NCBI GenBank assembly: GCA_005223095.1
Contig: NJBQ01000015.1
Location: 1 to 35,334 of the forward strand
Direction: 5' to 3'
DNA length: 35,334 bases
DNA from: Candidatus Aerophobetes bacterium Ae_b3a
GTDB taxonomy: Bacteria; Aerophobota; Aerophobia; Aerophobales; AE-B3A
The position numbers and the translations under genes were made by a program. The notes below the pieces were generated by a model. That model was not told where the DNA came from, did no database searches, and was given only the letters and a program-made list of their open reading frames with translations. Below are positions 7,403 to 15,337 of the stretch, one piece after another (the stretch's first letter is position 1; the number at the start of each line of letters is the position of its first letter).

Positions 7403-8152
7403 CTAATCTGATTTCTGCTCCTCGAATGCCTCAAACATGGTCTTCATCATTTCCACCATGTCCAGGGGTTGCACGCCCTCGGGGACCTGGAAAGTAAATA
7501 GTTCGTCAGAGATCTTTTCATTAAGATTAATTACCGTAAGTTCGACATCAGAGGTAACATTTTCTGCCTCATCATAGGTTATTACCCGGTAAATGAAGTA
7601 GTCTTCCTTATTTGCCCAGGTTTCTGTCTGCCCGTCTTTTAGAACATAGAAGCTCTTTCCTTTCCACTCATTCTCGCTGATCTCCATTTCTTTTTCAGGC
7701 GAGAATTGAGGAGAGAAGAAATTCAAAACAACTCCCTCCAATTTATTTACAATCTCCTGTAGTTGTGCCCTTGCTAAGCCTGGAAGGTCAGCCGATTTGG
7801 TGAGGTCTATGGCAATCAGCTCATTGGTGGCCTCCGAATAAATCCAGAAAACTTTTCCGTCAAAGACTATTGTGTCCTTCTCTGCTGCTCCTTTTTCTCC
7901 GGAGCCAGAAGCAATTGCCTCTATTTCCATTCGAAACTTACCTTCTTTGGCCCATATCTTCCCTTCTCCCTGTAGTTCCTTTCCTTTTTCGGTTCTCTGG
8001 ATGTATATATCTGCTTGGAAAGTAGTGAGTTCCTGGTAGTTATCCCTAATTTTTTTGATGAGTGTTTCCTGATCGGCTCCCTGGGCGGTGCCAATCAGGA
8101 AAAACAGGCCTAAAACCACCATTCCTGCACTAATACTCACGATTTTCCTCAT
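7403..8152 (-). CDS. LolA-like outer membrane lipoprotein carrier / sorting family protein
   Basis: 249 residues with a signal peptide (residues 1-25, cleavage near TAQG-A). The mature part begins ETLIKKIRDNYQELTTFQAD, then alternating strands including GKIWAKEGKFRMEIEA, DTIVFDGKVFWIYSEATNE and the late ETWANKEDYFIYRVITYDE. This is the half-barrel pattern of LolA/LolB-like and outer-membrane lipoprotein-sorting proteins, which bind acyl chains in the periplasm. The length is somewhat above classical LolA (about 200), so the specific role in lipoprotein transport is inferred. AAAGGAG precedes the ATG, and a promoter at 8183-8211 makes it a monocistronic unit. Confidence 0.75.
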   Translation of the reverse strand: MRKIVSISAGMVVLGLFFLIGTAQGADQETLIKKIRDNYQELTTFQADIYIQRTEKGKELQGEGKIWAKEGKFRMEIEAIASGSGEKGAAEKDTIVFDGKVFWIYSEATNELIAIDLTKSADLPGLARAQLQEIVNKLEGVVLNFFSPQFSPEKEMEISENEWKGKSFYVLKDGQTETWANKEDYFIYRVITYDEAENVTSDVELTVINLNEKISDELFTFQVPEGVQPLDMVEMMKTMFEAFEEQKSD

Positions 8153-8182
8153 CTGTTCGACTCCTTTTCTCTATTTTATTCC

Positions 8183-8211
8183 TTTCTACCGTCAAACTCC
8201 GTAAGTGTCAA
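8183..8211 (-). promoter_or_regulatory. promoter of the LolA-like gene
   Basis: Minus strand TTGACA (8206-8211), 17 bp, TAGAAA (8183-8188). It lies in the gap between the 5'-nucleotidase stop and the LolA-like start, giving that gene a promoter of its own. Confidence 0.45.
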
Positions 8212-8274
8212 AACTTTTTTTCTTCTGGCTATCATGATACTGCACACTTTTTTAACAAGACTCCCCGGGGTTTT

Positions 8275-9921
8275 TTATTTATCTAGGAAGCCTATTCTTC
8301 CCTCAATCCGTGGTGAAATCGGGGTATGGCGCTGAATATAGCCAGCCAGAATATCAGTACTGAACATAGTGGTGTTCTCTTTAGGTATATCCTCTCTGAG
8401 AAGAACATAGTAACCGTCACCTCCGCTGGCAGTCCACTTATTTACCAACACTGTATAGGTTGCTGAGGGGTCCAGTGGAGTCCAAGAGCCACTTAGATAG
8501 ACTTCAGCCTTAATGATCCTGGAACCAGGATTGATCAGTTTAGAGATGCCTCTTTTCAAATATACCGCACAGAAGGATGGCTTACTGAGGTCAATGGTTA
8601 TCCTGAGGCCAGCCATCTGAAAAAATCCGCCTGAACCCGCTCTACTGTTATCCGGACATTCGTCACCTTGAACCCTCAAGGCGGAGGCTGAAATCTCCAG
8701 GAGTTGTTTCAGGTCAGTCCCATTCATTTCGACGCTCACCACCTCGTTCCTGAAGGGGATAATCTCGTTTACCGTAAGATAGGATATTGGTCCAGCAGGG
8801 TATACCTTGTCGCCCCGAATTGCTCCGCTGTTAACCAAAGCAATGTCCGCATGGGTGAACCAGGCCAGCCAGGAATCTGCTATGAAATTACCCAGATTTG
8901 ACTCATGCATGCGCACTACATCTTTACGGGCATCAAGATCAAGGGAAGATTTACCAATAATCTGTCCCAGGCGATCTTTATATTTCGCCATATAGGGCGC
9001 GATGAGATGGCGGATTTTAGGCTCGTACCCTACTGTTGAATCGAGTAAAATCTTCTCCCAGGTAGGATTCACAATTTCACCATCAGTGAAGGTGAAGCGG
9101 AGGACACCCAGATACTCACCCCTGGCACCATCTTGCACTATTATTGTATTGCCACAGGTCTCATAGAAATATTGGTGATCGTGACCACCAACAATGATAT
9201 CTATCCCGGCTATTTTCTTTGCCAACTGACGATCCAGTTCAATTCCAATGTGGGTGAGAGCAATTATGAGGTCACATTTTTCCTTGAGCAGGCTATCCAC
9301 GGCTTTTTGAGCCATTGATATGATATCCTGATTTACGGTAGTGCCATCGCCGGGGCTGCATACTTTAAGGAAGTCAGGGGTCATCATCCCGAAAACACCA
9401 ATCTTGATGTGTGGCGTCTTTTTGATAATGTAGGGCAGTATTCGGTCTCGCAGCTCCTGGTCATCAATAATTAAATTGGCCGAGACCACCGGGAAAGTGG
9501 CAAAATTGAGGGCATCTTTATAGGTCTCGGCTCCGAGGTCGAACTCGTGGTTTCCCGCTGTAACAATGTCGTAGCCGGCAAGACTCATGCCGCGCATCTC
9601 TGGCTCGCCATGGAATATGGAAAAGAGAGGGGGGATCAGATCATCACCCGATGAAAGCAATAGAGCGTCGTCTACTTGGCTACGGATTTTTCTGGCCGCT
9701 GAAGCGATTCGCTCCAGTCCGCCTACTGTAAGTTGTTTGCCGTCATCGTCAACTGTATAGGGGGTTATGCAACTCTGCAAATCAGCAGTGGTCATGATGG
9801 CAATAGTAGTCTTAGTAGAAGCCTGGGCAGGCTTTTTCTGACAGGCAGACGATAACAGCACTGCCAGAGAGACACCCAGAGCCATAGTTAGCAACGACCA
9901 AAGCCACTTTTTGTTTTTCAT
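8275..9921 (-). CDS. 5'-nucleotidase / UshA-family metallophosphatase lipoprotein
   Basis: 548 residues. A lipoprotein signal ends in the lipobox LSSAC (Cys27), so the enzyme is probably membrane-anchored outside the cytoplasm. The N-terminal calcineurin-like phosphoesterase domain (about 38-300) shows SSGDD, AGNHEFDLG, ALTHIG and GGHDHQYF. The C-terminal 5'-nucleotidase domain (about 330-520) shows LGNFIADSWL, NSGAIRGD and the late GGDGYYVL. Family members hydrolyse nucleotides or UDP-sugars to release nucleosides and phosphate. The first metal motif, usually DxH, reads ADLQS here, with Gln in place of the His; some homologues share this, so loss of activity is not implied. Good promoter at 9980-10008. 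Confidence 0.9.
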   Translation of the reverse strand: MKNKKWLWSLLTMALGVSLAVLLSSACQKKPAQASTKTTIAIMTTADLQSCITPYTVDDDGKQLTVGGLERIASAARKIRSQVDDALLLSSGDDLIPPLFSIFHGEPEMRGMSLAGYDIVTAGNHEFDLGAETYKDALNFATFPVVSANLIIDDQELRDRILPYIIKKTPHIKIGVFGMMTPDFLKVCSPGDGTTVNQDIISMAQKAVDSLLKEKCDLIIALTHIGIELDRQLAKKIAGIDIIVGGHDHQYFYETCGNTIIVQDGARGEYLGVLRFTFTDGEIVNPTWEKILLDSTVGYEPKIRHLIAPYMAKYKDRLGQIIGKSSLDLDARKDVVRMHESNLGNFIADSWLAWFTHADIALVNSGAIRGDKVYPAGPISYLTVNEIIPFRNEVVSVEMNGTDLKQLLEISASALRVQGDECPDNSRAGSGGFFQMAGLRITIDLSKPSFCAVYLKRGISKLINPGSRIIKAEVYLSGSWTPLDPSATYTVLVNKWTASGGDGYYVLLREDIPKENTTMFSTDILAGYIQRHTPISPRIEGRIGFLDK

Positions 9922-9979
9922 ATCTTACTCCTGCCATAGTCTCATTATTCTATCTTGTGCAGCTCTTGCTATTTTTCTT

Positions 9980-10008
9980 TTTATACGGTAAAAGTCGCTA
10001 TTTGTCAA
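9980..10008 (-). promoter_or_regulatory. promoter of the 5'-nucleotidase gene
   Basis: Minus strand TTGACA (10003-10008), 17-bp spacer, TATAAA (9980-9985): a near-consensus sigma70 promoter about 60 bases before the ATG at 9921. Confidence 0.65.
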
Positions 10009-10151
10009 AGCAAGGCGATTAATTGCGATAAGTAAGCACTATGCTGTAATCTGATTCTAGAGTATCTGGGCTCAACGCCAGCGCTTGACGGGATTCGTTG
10101 CTGTGCTAAATTTAGAGTGAGTCGCCTCAGATAACTGAACCGGTATGTTGA

Positions 10152-10877
10152 TTCGAACCGGAAGCACTTCTTGAGAGAATAATAAAGGCAAGTAGCAGTG
10201 AAGGAGATATAGTTTTAGACCCCTTCTGTGGTTGTGGAACGACTATAACAGTAGCGGAAAAGTTAAAGAGAAAGTGGATAGGTATAGATATAACTCACCT
10301 AGCTATATCTTTAATGAAACATAGACTAGAAGATACTTTTGGTAATGAGGTAGAATATGACGTAATTGGTGAGCCTGTGGATTTGGCAGGGGCAAAAGAG
10401 CTTGCGAATCAAGATCGGTATCAATTTCAATGGTGGGCTTTGGGATTGGTAGGAGCAAGACCTGCCAAGTCGGAGCAGAAGAAGGGACCCGATAAGGGAA
10501 TAGATGGCTATATCTATTCCCATGATGACCTCAAAAAGAAAGAGACAAAAGAGGTTATTATCCAGGTAAAAAGTGGGCATATGAACATAAGTAATATAAG
10601 AGATCTCCGGGGTGTAGTAAAGAGGGAAGAAGCTCAGATAGGGGTGTTTATCACTCTCAGAGAGCCGACAAAACCCATGAAAACGGAAGCTGTATCATCA
10701 GGATATTACAAGTCACCTTTGGGTCATAATTATCCCAAGATACAGATACTGACTATCAAGGAATTACTGGAAGGAAAGAAGATGGATCACCCTGTAAGAG
10801 CCAGAGGGATAGACGCTACGTTTAGGAAAGCGGAAAGATATGGACAGAAGGGGGAACAGAAGGAAATGGAGCTTTGA
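10152..10877 (+). pseudogene. 5'-truncated DNA methyltransferase with C-terminal restriction-like domain
   Basis: An open frame continues upstream of the ORF-track start (10314) to a stop at 10149-10151. Its translation starts FEPEALLERIIKASS and contains LDPFCGCGTT, the AdoMet-binding motif I of the D12/N4-type site-specific DNA methyltransferases, followed by KWIGIDITHLAI. In that permuted class motif I is near the C-terminus, so the catalytic (N/D/S)PP(Y/W) motif and target recognition region that should precede it are missing. The last 140 residues (QFQWWALGLVGARP, GPDKGIDGYI, EVIIQVKSG) look like an Mrr/PD-(D/E)xK restriction fold with D...QVK. No start codon or ribosome site is apparent at the 5' end. 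I infer a remnant of a fused restriction-modification gene; methylation activity is unlikely. About 230 bases before it (9922-10151) hold only the 5'-nucleotidase promoter. Confidence 0.65.
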
Positions 10878-10920
10878 ACAGGTTGGATATTATGAAAAGA
10901 CAGCTTCTAGCACAAGTGTT

Positions 10921-11229
10921 CTAAGCGGCTACTAAATCCTTGCTTCTTTGTACTAGTGTCAGTGCTTTCCTTATAAATTCTTTTCTTTGCTGTGTTTCTT
11001 CTTTTATCCTCTGATGAATGGTTTCTTGTATTTTAAGAACTGTTTCTTCAATATCCCTCTTTCGTGGCTGGATGACCCTAAAACCGGTAGGTTGGTTAGT
11101 AAACATTCCCAACTCAAGAAGCAAGAAATCATTTATAGGGTCACAATAAGAAGGTTCGCCGGTCCCAAACGAAACATATAAAACATGCGCCTCGTTATCG
11201 TAGTTCAGCTTTGGGTCTTGGTTGGCCAT
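10921..11229 (-). CDS. DUF2283 protein, probable antitoxin
   Basis: 102 residues. The N-terminal half (KLNYDNEAHVLYVSFGTG, then DFLLLELG and PTGFRVIQPRK) fits the small DUF2283 beta-rich fold. The C-terminal half is a charged amphipathic helix, suited to wrapping around a partner. The gene overlaps the end of the nuclease-like gene by 25 bases in another frame, so the two are translationally coupled. DUF2283 genes are often seen next to small toxin-like genes; the antitoxin role is inferred from this arrangement. Confidence 0.7.
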   Translation of the reverse strand: MANQDPKLNYDNEAHVLYVSFGTGEPSYCDPINDFLLLELGMFTNQPTGFRVIQPRKRDIEETVLKIQETIHQRIKEETQQRKEFIRKALTLVQRSKDLVAA

Positions 11230-11582
11230 ACTTGGTTGCCTCCTTGTATTCTTGGACAGGGGTACATAGTAATAATAAATCGACGGTTTCTGTCCACAAG
11301 AACAGTAAAATAGCGAAACTTACTTACATCCACTGTAGTATCTGGCTTCAGGTAGTATCTTTGAGTCTTTTTACTATAAAAATAGAGATTGCAGTCTTCG
11401 TTACTTTCTTTAATATTATCGGGATTCCGGAGAGTTTCTCTAAAAAGCTGCTCATTATATATAATGTGTTCTCTCTCCCTTTCCACAATGACGTGCTCGA
11501 AGATTGTCTTGGTGAGAACCACATCGCCTAGCTTTTTGGCCTTTAGCTTAAGAAAAGTTGTTCTAGAGAAGTCAAGGGTCAT
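11205..11582 (-). CDS. BECR-fold (Barnase-EndoU-ColicinE5/RelE-like) nuclease, probable toxin
   Basis: 125 residues from ATG 11582; the ORF track uses an upstream TTG at 11597, but the ATG is preceded by GAGAG at suitable distance. Features typical of small BECR ribonucleases are a strand LTKTIFEHVIVERERE, a PDNIKES turn, CNLYFYSKKTQRYYLKP, and closing strands FTVLVDRNRRFIITMYPCP. His-containing FEHVI and the late Arg-rich strand could supply catalytic residues. I assign the fold from this pattern rather than from a specific named family. Tandem promoters lie upstream (11613-11641 and 11711-11738), and the DUF2283 gene follows with overlap, which is the standard layout of a type II toxin-antitoxin pair, toxin first. 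Confidence 0.6.
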   Translation of the reverse strand: MTLDFSRTTFLKLKAKKLGDVVLTKTIFEHVIVEREREHIIYNEQLFRETLRNPDNIKESNEDCNLYFYSKKTQRYYLKPDTTVDVSKFRYFTVLVDRNRRFIITMYPCPRIQGGNQVWPTKTQS

Positions 11583-11612
11583 TGACAAAACTCTCAATTT
11601 AAGGCAAGTGTC

Positions 11613-11641
11613 AGTGTACGAAAAAACGATTCCTTTGTCAA
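11613..11641 (-). promoter_or_regulatory. proximal promoter of the toxin-antitoxin pair
   Basis: Minus strand TTGACA (11636-11641), 17 bp, TACACT (11613-11618). The transcript would start about 24 bases before the ATG at 11582. Confidence 0.45.
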
Positions 11642-11710
11642 CTAACTGTTTGTATTTGATTATCCTTAAGCCATTTTCGTATCTTCAAAAATTGAACTTA
11701 CGACTAGCAT

Positions 11711-11738
11711 ATTATAGTATAGCTGAAAACTTTGTCAA
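11711..11738 (-). promoter_or_regulatory. distal consensus promoter of the toxin-antitoxin pair
   Basis: Minus strand TTGACA (11733-11738), 16 bp, TATAAT (11711-11716), both boxes perfect. It yields a leader of about 120 bases. The rest of 11598-12054 is AT-rich and holds only the small ORF at 11828. Confidence 0.65.
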
Positions 11739-11827
11739 TAGATGCTGGCTTTTATATTATATACTAAGTAGATATTTATAGCAACAGGGTGATCCTGTAG
11801 ACCATCAATAAAACAGTAGGTGAAAAA

Positions 11828-11974
11828 TTGAAAGAGAAGGAAATCAAGAAAAAACGTCTTAAACCTATCTCTCTCTATCCTCTTAAACCAGAAAAGGCGT
11901 TATTCTTATTTATCCAGGTAGATGCAGAGAAACTTAGAGTAATAAGACGGAAAAATCCTTTGCCAAAGGTATAA
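11828..11974 (+). CDS. possible 48-residue basic small protein
   Basis: TTG start after AGGTG, TAA stop. The peptide contains KKRLKPISLYPLKPEKAL followed by FIQVDAEKLRVI. I have an impression of other short bacterial proteins with the pattern KPxSLxPLxxEEAL...xV, found near accessory genes, but cannot name a family. The frame is open 27 bases further upstream without an ATG. It may be a small regulator, a remnant, or noncoding. Confidence 0.3.
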   Translation: MKEKEIKKKRLKPISLYPLKPEKALFLFIQVDAEKLRVIRRKNPLPKV

Positions 11975-12054
11975 TTCCGAAATAAAATTAATCAAAGAGT
12001 AAACATAAGTAGTATATAGGTTCGCTAATAATACAAAAAAAGGGGAGTGAGAAA

Positions 12055-13506
12055 ATGGAGAAGAAAAGTTTCTTAAAGGTGGCAGTAATCAGTGTTCTGG
12101 TACTCGGTTTGGCTGTGGGTATATGTTCAGCAGAGATGCAAACTGTCAGCAAGGAAGGGGTTATTGAGACCGCTTCTTACGGGAATGGTTATCGCTTTGA
12201 TAAAAATGGCTGGATATACGTTCACATTGAGGGCGCACCCTATGAGAGAGGTTTCCAGCATGGATACCTGGTTGCCCCGGAACTTGAGGAGATTATAGAG
12301 AGTATGAAATACCTTACCTACTGGGATATTGGTAAGAAATGGGATTTTTTTTGTTGAGGCGGGCCAGGAGCTCTTTCTGCCAAAAATAGATAGCGAGTTT
12401 TTGGAGGAGATGAAGGGTATTGCGGAAGGGGCCCAGATGGCTGGCGTAGACATTACCTGGCAGGAGGTTTTGGCCTGGAATGGCTACTTTGAGTTAGTCG
12501 ACTATTGGTGGCCCAACCAGAAGGCCGGGAAATTCGCCAGCCGTAGTCAAACTGATAAGGACCATTGCAGCGCATTTATTGCCACCGGCTCGGCTACCAG
12601 AGATGGGAGGGTGGTTATGGCTCACAACAGTTGGAATGTATATGAGCAGGGACAGTTCCTGAACCTGATTCTGGATCTGGAGCCTAGCGATGGTCACCGT
12701 ATCTTGATGCAAAGTATGCCGGGTTATATTCATAGCATGTCCGATTTCTTTGTCAGCGAGGCGGGCATTATGGGCACCGAGACCACTATTGGCGGCTTCG
12801 GGGAATACGAACCTGACGAAACGCCGGAATTTTTGCGGGTACGCAAGGCCATGCAGTATGCCGATGACCTGGACGAGTTTATCAACATGATGGAGAAAGA
12901 GAATAATGGGGGCTATGCCAACAGTTGGCTGCTGGCTGATGCCTATACGGGAGAAATCATGCGCCTGGAGCTTGGACTCAAGTACCAGAACGTCGAGCGC
13001 AAGATAGATGGTTACTTCATCGGCTACAACGCTCCAGTGGACCCCAGGATCCGCAATTTGGAGTGCAGCGATACAGGTTATCTCGACATCAGAATGCCTT
13101 CAGGAGCTCGTCGAGTGCGTCTGACCCAACTGATGCAGGAGCACTACGGTGAGATATTGATATCGAAGTGGCGCAAGAAGTCCTATCTGACCATTATGAC
13201 GTATATCTACAGAAGGAGAATAATCCTTGTTCGCGTACCGTGGAAGGCCATTACGAACTGGATGCCTTCGAGTACTGGGGTGCGAGATTGCCCTATCGCC
13301 CGGCAGGAGCCGTGGATGGTAAGGTGATGGATAGCAACATGGCCAAGGTTCTTAGCTTCTGGGCCCGCTGGGGTAGCTCCAGTGGTATGCCCTTTGATGC
13401 AGAGAAGTTCCTGGCAGAACATATCCAGTACAGTCATCTGGATGGTTACCTGAAGGATAGGCCAACTCAGCCCTGGACCTTATTCAAGGCAGGTGAGATG
13501 AAGTAA
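12055..13506 (+). pseudogene. secreted C45-type NTN hydrolase, interrupted by two frameshifts
   Basis: Three consecutive frames together make one protein of about 483 residues. The first part (12055-12357) has a signal peptide ending near CSAEM and EGAPYERGFQHGYLVAPELEE. The second (to about 13155) has DHCSAFIATGSATRDG with the presumed N-terminal nucleophile Cys after self-cleavage, then VVMAHNSWN. The third (to 13506) ends LDGYLKDRPTQPWTLFKAGEMK. The first break is a run of eight T (12345-12352); seven would restore WDFFVEAGQE. The second is ATAT at 13154-13157; removing one AT restores YGEIDIEVAQEV. Family members cleave amide bonds (acyltransferase/peptidase C45, phospholipase-B-like). 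Both shifts may be real decay, slippage or sequencing error; all other family motifs look intact. AGGGGAG precedes the ATG. Confidence 0.8.
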
Positions 13507-13580
13507 TACAATTGGACCCTCCCCTGGAAAACAGCTTGTTGCTCATATAGGAATTAGGAGTAGGAAGATGGTTCAAAGAA

Positions 13581-14783
13581 TCAACCATTCCGTCGAGTGA
13601 ATAAAGGGGAATTTTTCTCTAGTAGGGCGAGCAAAGAAATTATCACTGCAATTGCAAGCAAATAAAGAGCACAGAATCTGATACCTGCGCTAATTCCCCA
13701 TCCTTGAACATCAGTCACTCTGCCAATAAGATTTGGAAGAATGGCTCCTCCTGCGCCAGAAATAGCCATCATCATCCCGGCTATCGTACCGGAGGAGTGA
13801 GGAAAATATTGCCCAATCAACGAGAACAATGTCCCAAGCATACCGGATAAAGACAGTCCGTACAGACAGATGAAAACCAGGTAGCTTAGAGGGTGAGCAG
13901 TTTTAGTTAACAATAAGATGGACCCTGCACCTACTAAGCAGGACAATAGTAGAACAAAGAAGGGAGAACTTCTCTCAACAATCCATCCGTAATTAAGTCG
14001 ACCTATGAACACAGCAATCCAAAAATAGGAAAGAAAAAAGCCTGAACCCCTCTCTGAGAGAGTAAGCAGGCTATTTGTACTCAAATACTCGACAATCCAA
14101 CTGGTAAATCCTCCTTGAGATCCAGCATACAAAGCAATGCATATACTTAACCAAATAACTGCTTGCTTCTTGAGCGTTCCTTTGAACACTCTGACACTAG
14201 TTTTCAGTATATGCTCTTCTTTAGGAAAGGTACTTAAAAGGAGGCAAAGAAAAATAGTGCCTGTTAAGATCCCGTTGACCAAATAAACTAAAGGCCAATC
14301 TGAGAACTGGATAAGAAAGTTTGCAATGAAAGGGCCTGCAATTGCTCCTCCCGCAAAGCAACTATGTCCTAGATTTACATAAAAAACTCGTCTTTGAGGA
14401 TGAAGGTCAAACATAAGGGCATTAGATATACTGAGAATAATTCCCATTCCAGATCCCACCAGAAAAATGCAGAAAATACTAATTTGATAAGCTAAGAGAG
14501 GCTCGAAAGCGGGGGTACGACTCATCATTAATGTTCCCAAAGTTGAAAAAGAAAGACCCAACAGGGCAAGTTTTTTCCTTCCCCATATGTCTGAAATACG
14601 TCCTCCCAGTAGAGCAGCCAAGATAGACCCTATCATCTGGGCTGAAATAAGATTTCCTTTCTCAGAACCGGTCAGTCCGTAGCTGAGTCCAATGCTATAT
14701 AATGTCCTATGAAGAGCCATAAGATGAAGAGCGGAGACAAAGAACATTGCAATGATGACTATATGGACTAATTTTCTATTCAA
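13581..14783 (-). CDS. MFS transporter
   Basis: 400 residues with about 12 hydrophobic segments. The loop 2-3 MFS signature GGRISDIWGRKKLALLG is near residues 60-76. A charged central loop (about residues 190-205) separates the two six-helix halves. The gene stands at the downstream end of the leftward sugar-catabolism cluster, so a sugar or sugar-acid substrate is plausible, but the sequence does not fix specificity. AAGGATAG lies before the ATG. It converges with the C45 hydrolase. Confidence 0.85.
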   Translation of the reverse strand: MNRKLVHIVIIAMFFVSALHLMALHRTLYSIGLSYGLTGSEKGNLISAQMIGSILAALLGGRISDIWGRKKLALLGLSFSTLGTLMMSRTPAFEPLLAYQISIFCIFLVGSGMGIILSISNALMFDLHPQRRVFYVNLGHSCFAGGAIAGPFIANFLIQFSDWPLVYLVNGILTGTIFLCLLLSTFPKEEHILKTSVRVFKGTLKKQAVIWLSICIALYAGSQGGFTSWIVEYLSTNSLLTLSERGSGFFLSYFWIAVFIGRLNYGWIVERSSPFFVLLLSCLVGAGSILLLTKTAHPLSYLVFICLYGLSLSGMLGTLFSLIGQYFPHSSGTIAGMMMAISGAGGAILPNLIGRVTDVQGWGISAGIRFCALYLLAIAVIISLLALLEKNSPLFTRRNG

Positions 14784-14905
14784 ATTTCTATCCTTTTTGC
14801 TGGACGCGATCTTAAATTCATCAATTTATTATCAATTGTTTCAGTGAAAGCGACTTGCCTCCCCCTACTTGCTACAGAAGGATTAGAACTTTAATCCAGT
14901 CAAAC

Positions 14906-15136
14906 TTATGCCTTTAACCATTTTGTTTTGCAATACAAAAAAAGTCCTATTATAGGAAGCACAGCAATAACTGCGCCCGCCATCATTACATGGGTTAAGC
15001 TTCTTTTTTGCCAAATAAGTAGGTATATGCAGGAAAGATTCGCATAAGAAAAGCAAGAGGAAGCATACCTATAAAAAAAGGGAATCATTAAGAGAGATAA
15101 TGCACCCATGAAGGGTATGTTCCGCCCAGGCAACAT
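14906..15136 (-). pseudogene. remnant of an ABC sugar transporter permease
   Basis: A 76-codon frame whose last 32 residues, including HVMMAGAVIAVLPIIGLFLY, resemble the C-terminal membrane segment of MalG-type carbohydrate permeases (pattern LMAAxVIxxLPxxxLFxF). The rest of a permease of about 280 residues is missing. With the solute-binding-protein fragment at 15183-15300 it suggests a deleted ABC transporter locus. Confidence 0.4.
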
Positions 15137-15182
15137 TCAGATTGTATCCAAGTCCTGCCTGGATTTTTTCTCCTGCAGCATT

Positions 15183-15300
15183 CTATTTGGTAAGCCTTTT
15201 AGCAGCAACTCGCCACTCCGACCAGGTGCTGGGAGGTGAGCCAAGACCTGCTTCTTCAAACAACCTTGCATTGTATAGCATTCCCGTAGGCTGAAACTCT
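15183..15300 (-). pseudogene. fragment of an ABC sugar-binding protein
   Basis: Reading the minus strand gives GMLYNARLFEEAGLGSPP followed by STWSEWRVAAKRLTK and a stop. This matches the internal consensus of family 1 extracellular solute-binding proteins (xLYYNKxLFxEAGLxxPPxTWxExxxAAxKLT). Only about 38 residues of an expected 400 or more remain, so it is a relic. Confidence 0.65.
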
Positions 15301-15337
15301 GAATGTAGTTTTCCCTAACGTAGTCTTGTACTTCGTT

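Noticed and set aside
8260-8276. CCCCGGGG followed by T run on the plus strand as a terminator
   Set aside because: The palindrome has no loop and no plus-strand gene leads into it.
10140-10165. GATTCGAACCGG-like T-arm of a tRNA on the minus strand
   Set aside because: No five-base stem pairs around the loop, and no acceptor or anticodon arms; the sequence is part of the methyltransferase remnant frame.
13568-13588. ATGGTT/AACCAT hairpin as terminator between the C45 and MFS genes
   Set aside because: Overlaps the MFS stop region, only six pairs with a nine-base loop, no T run.
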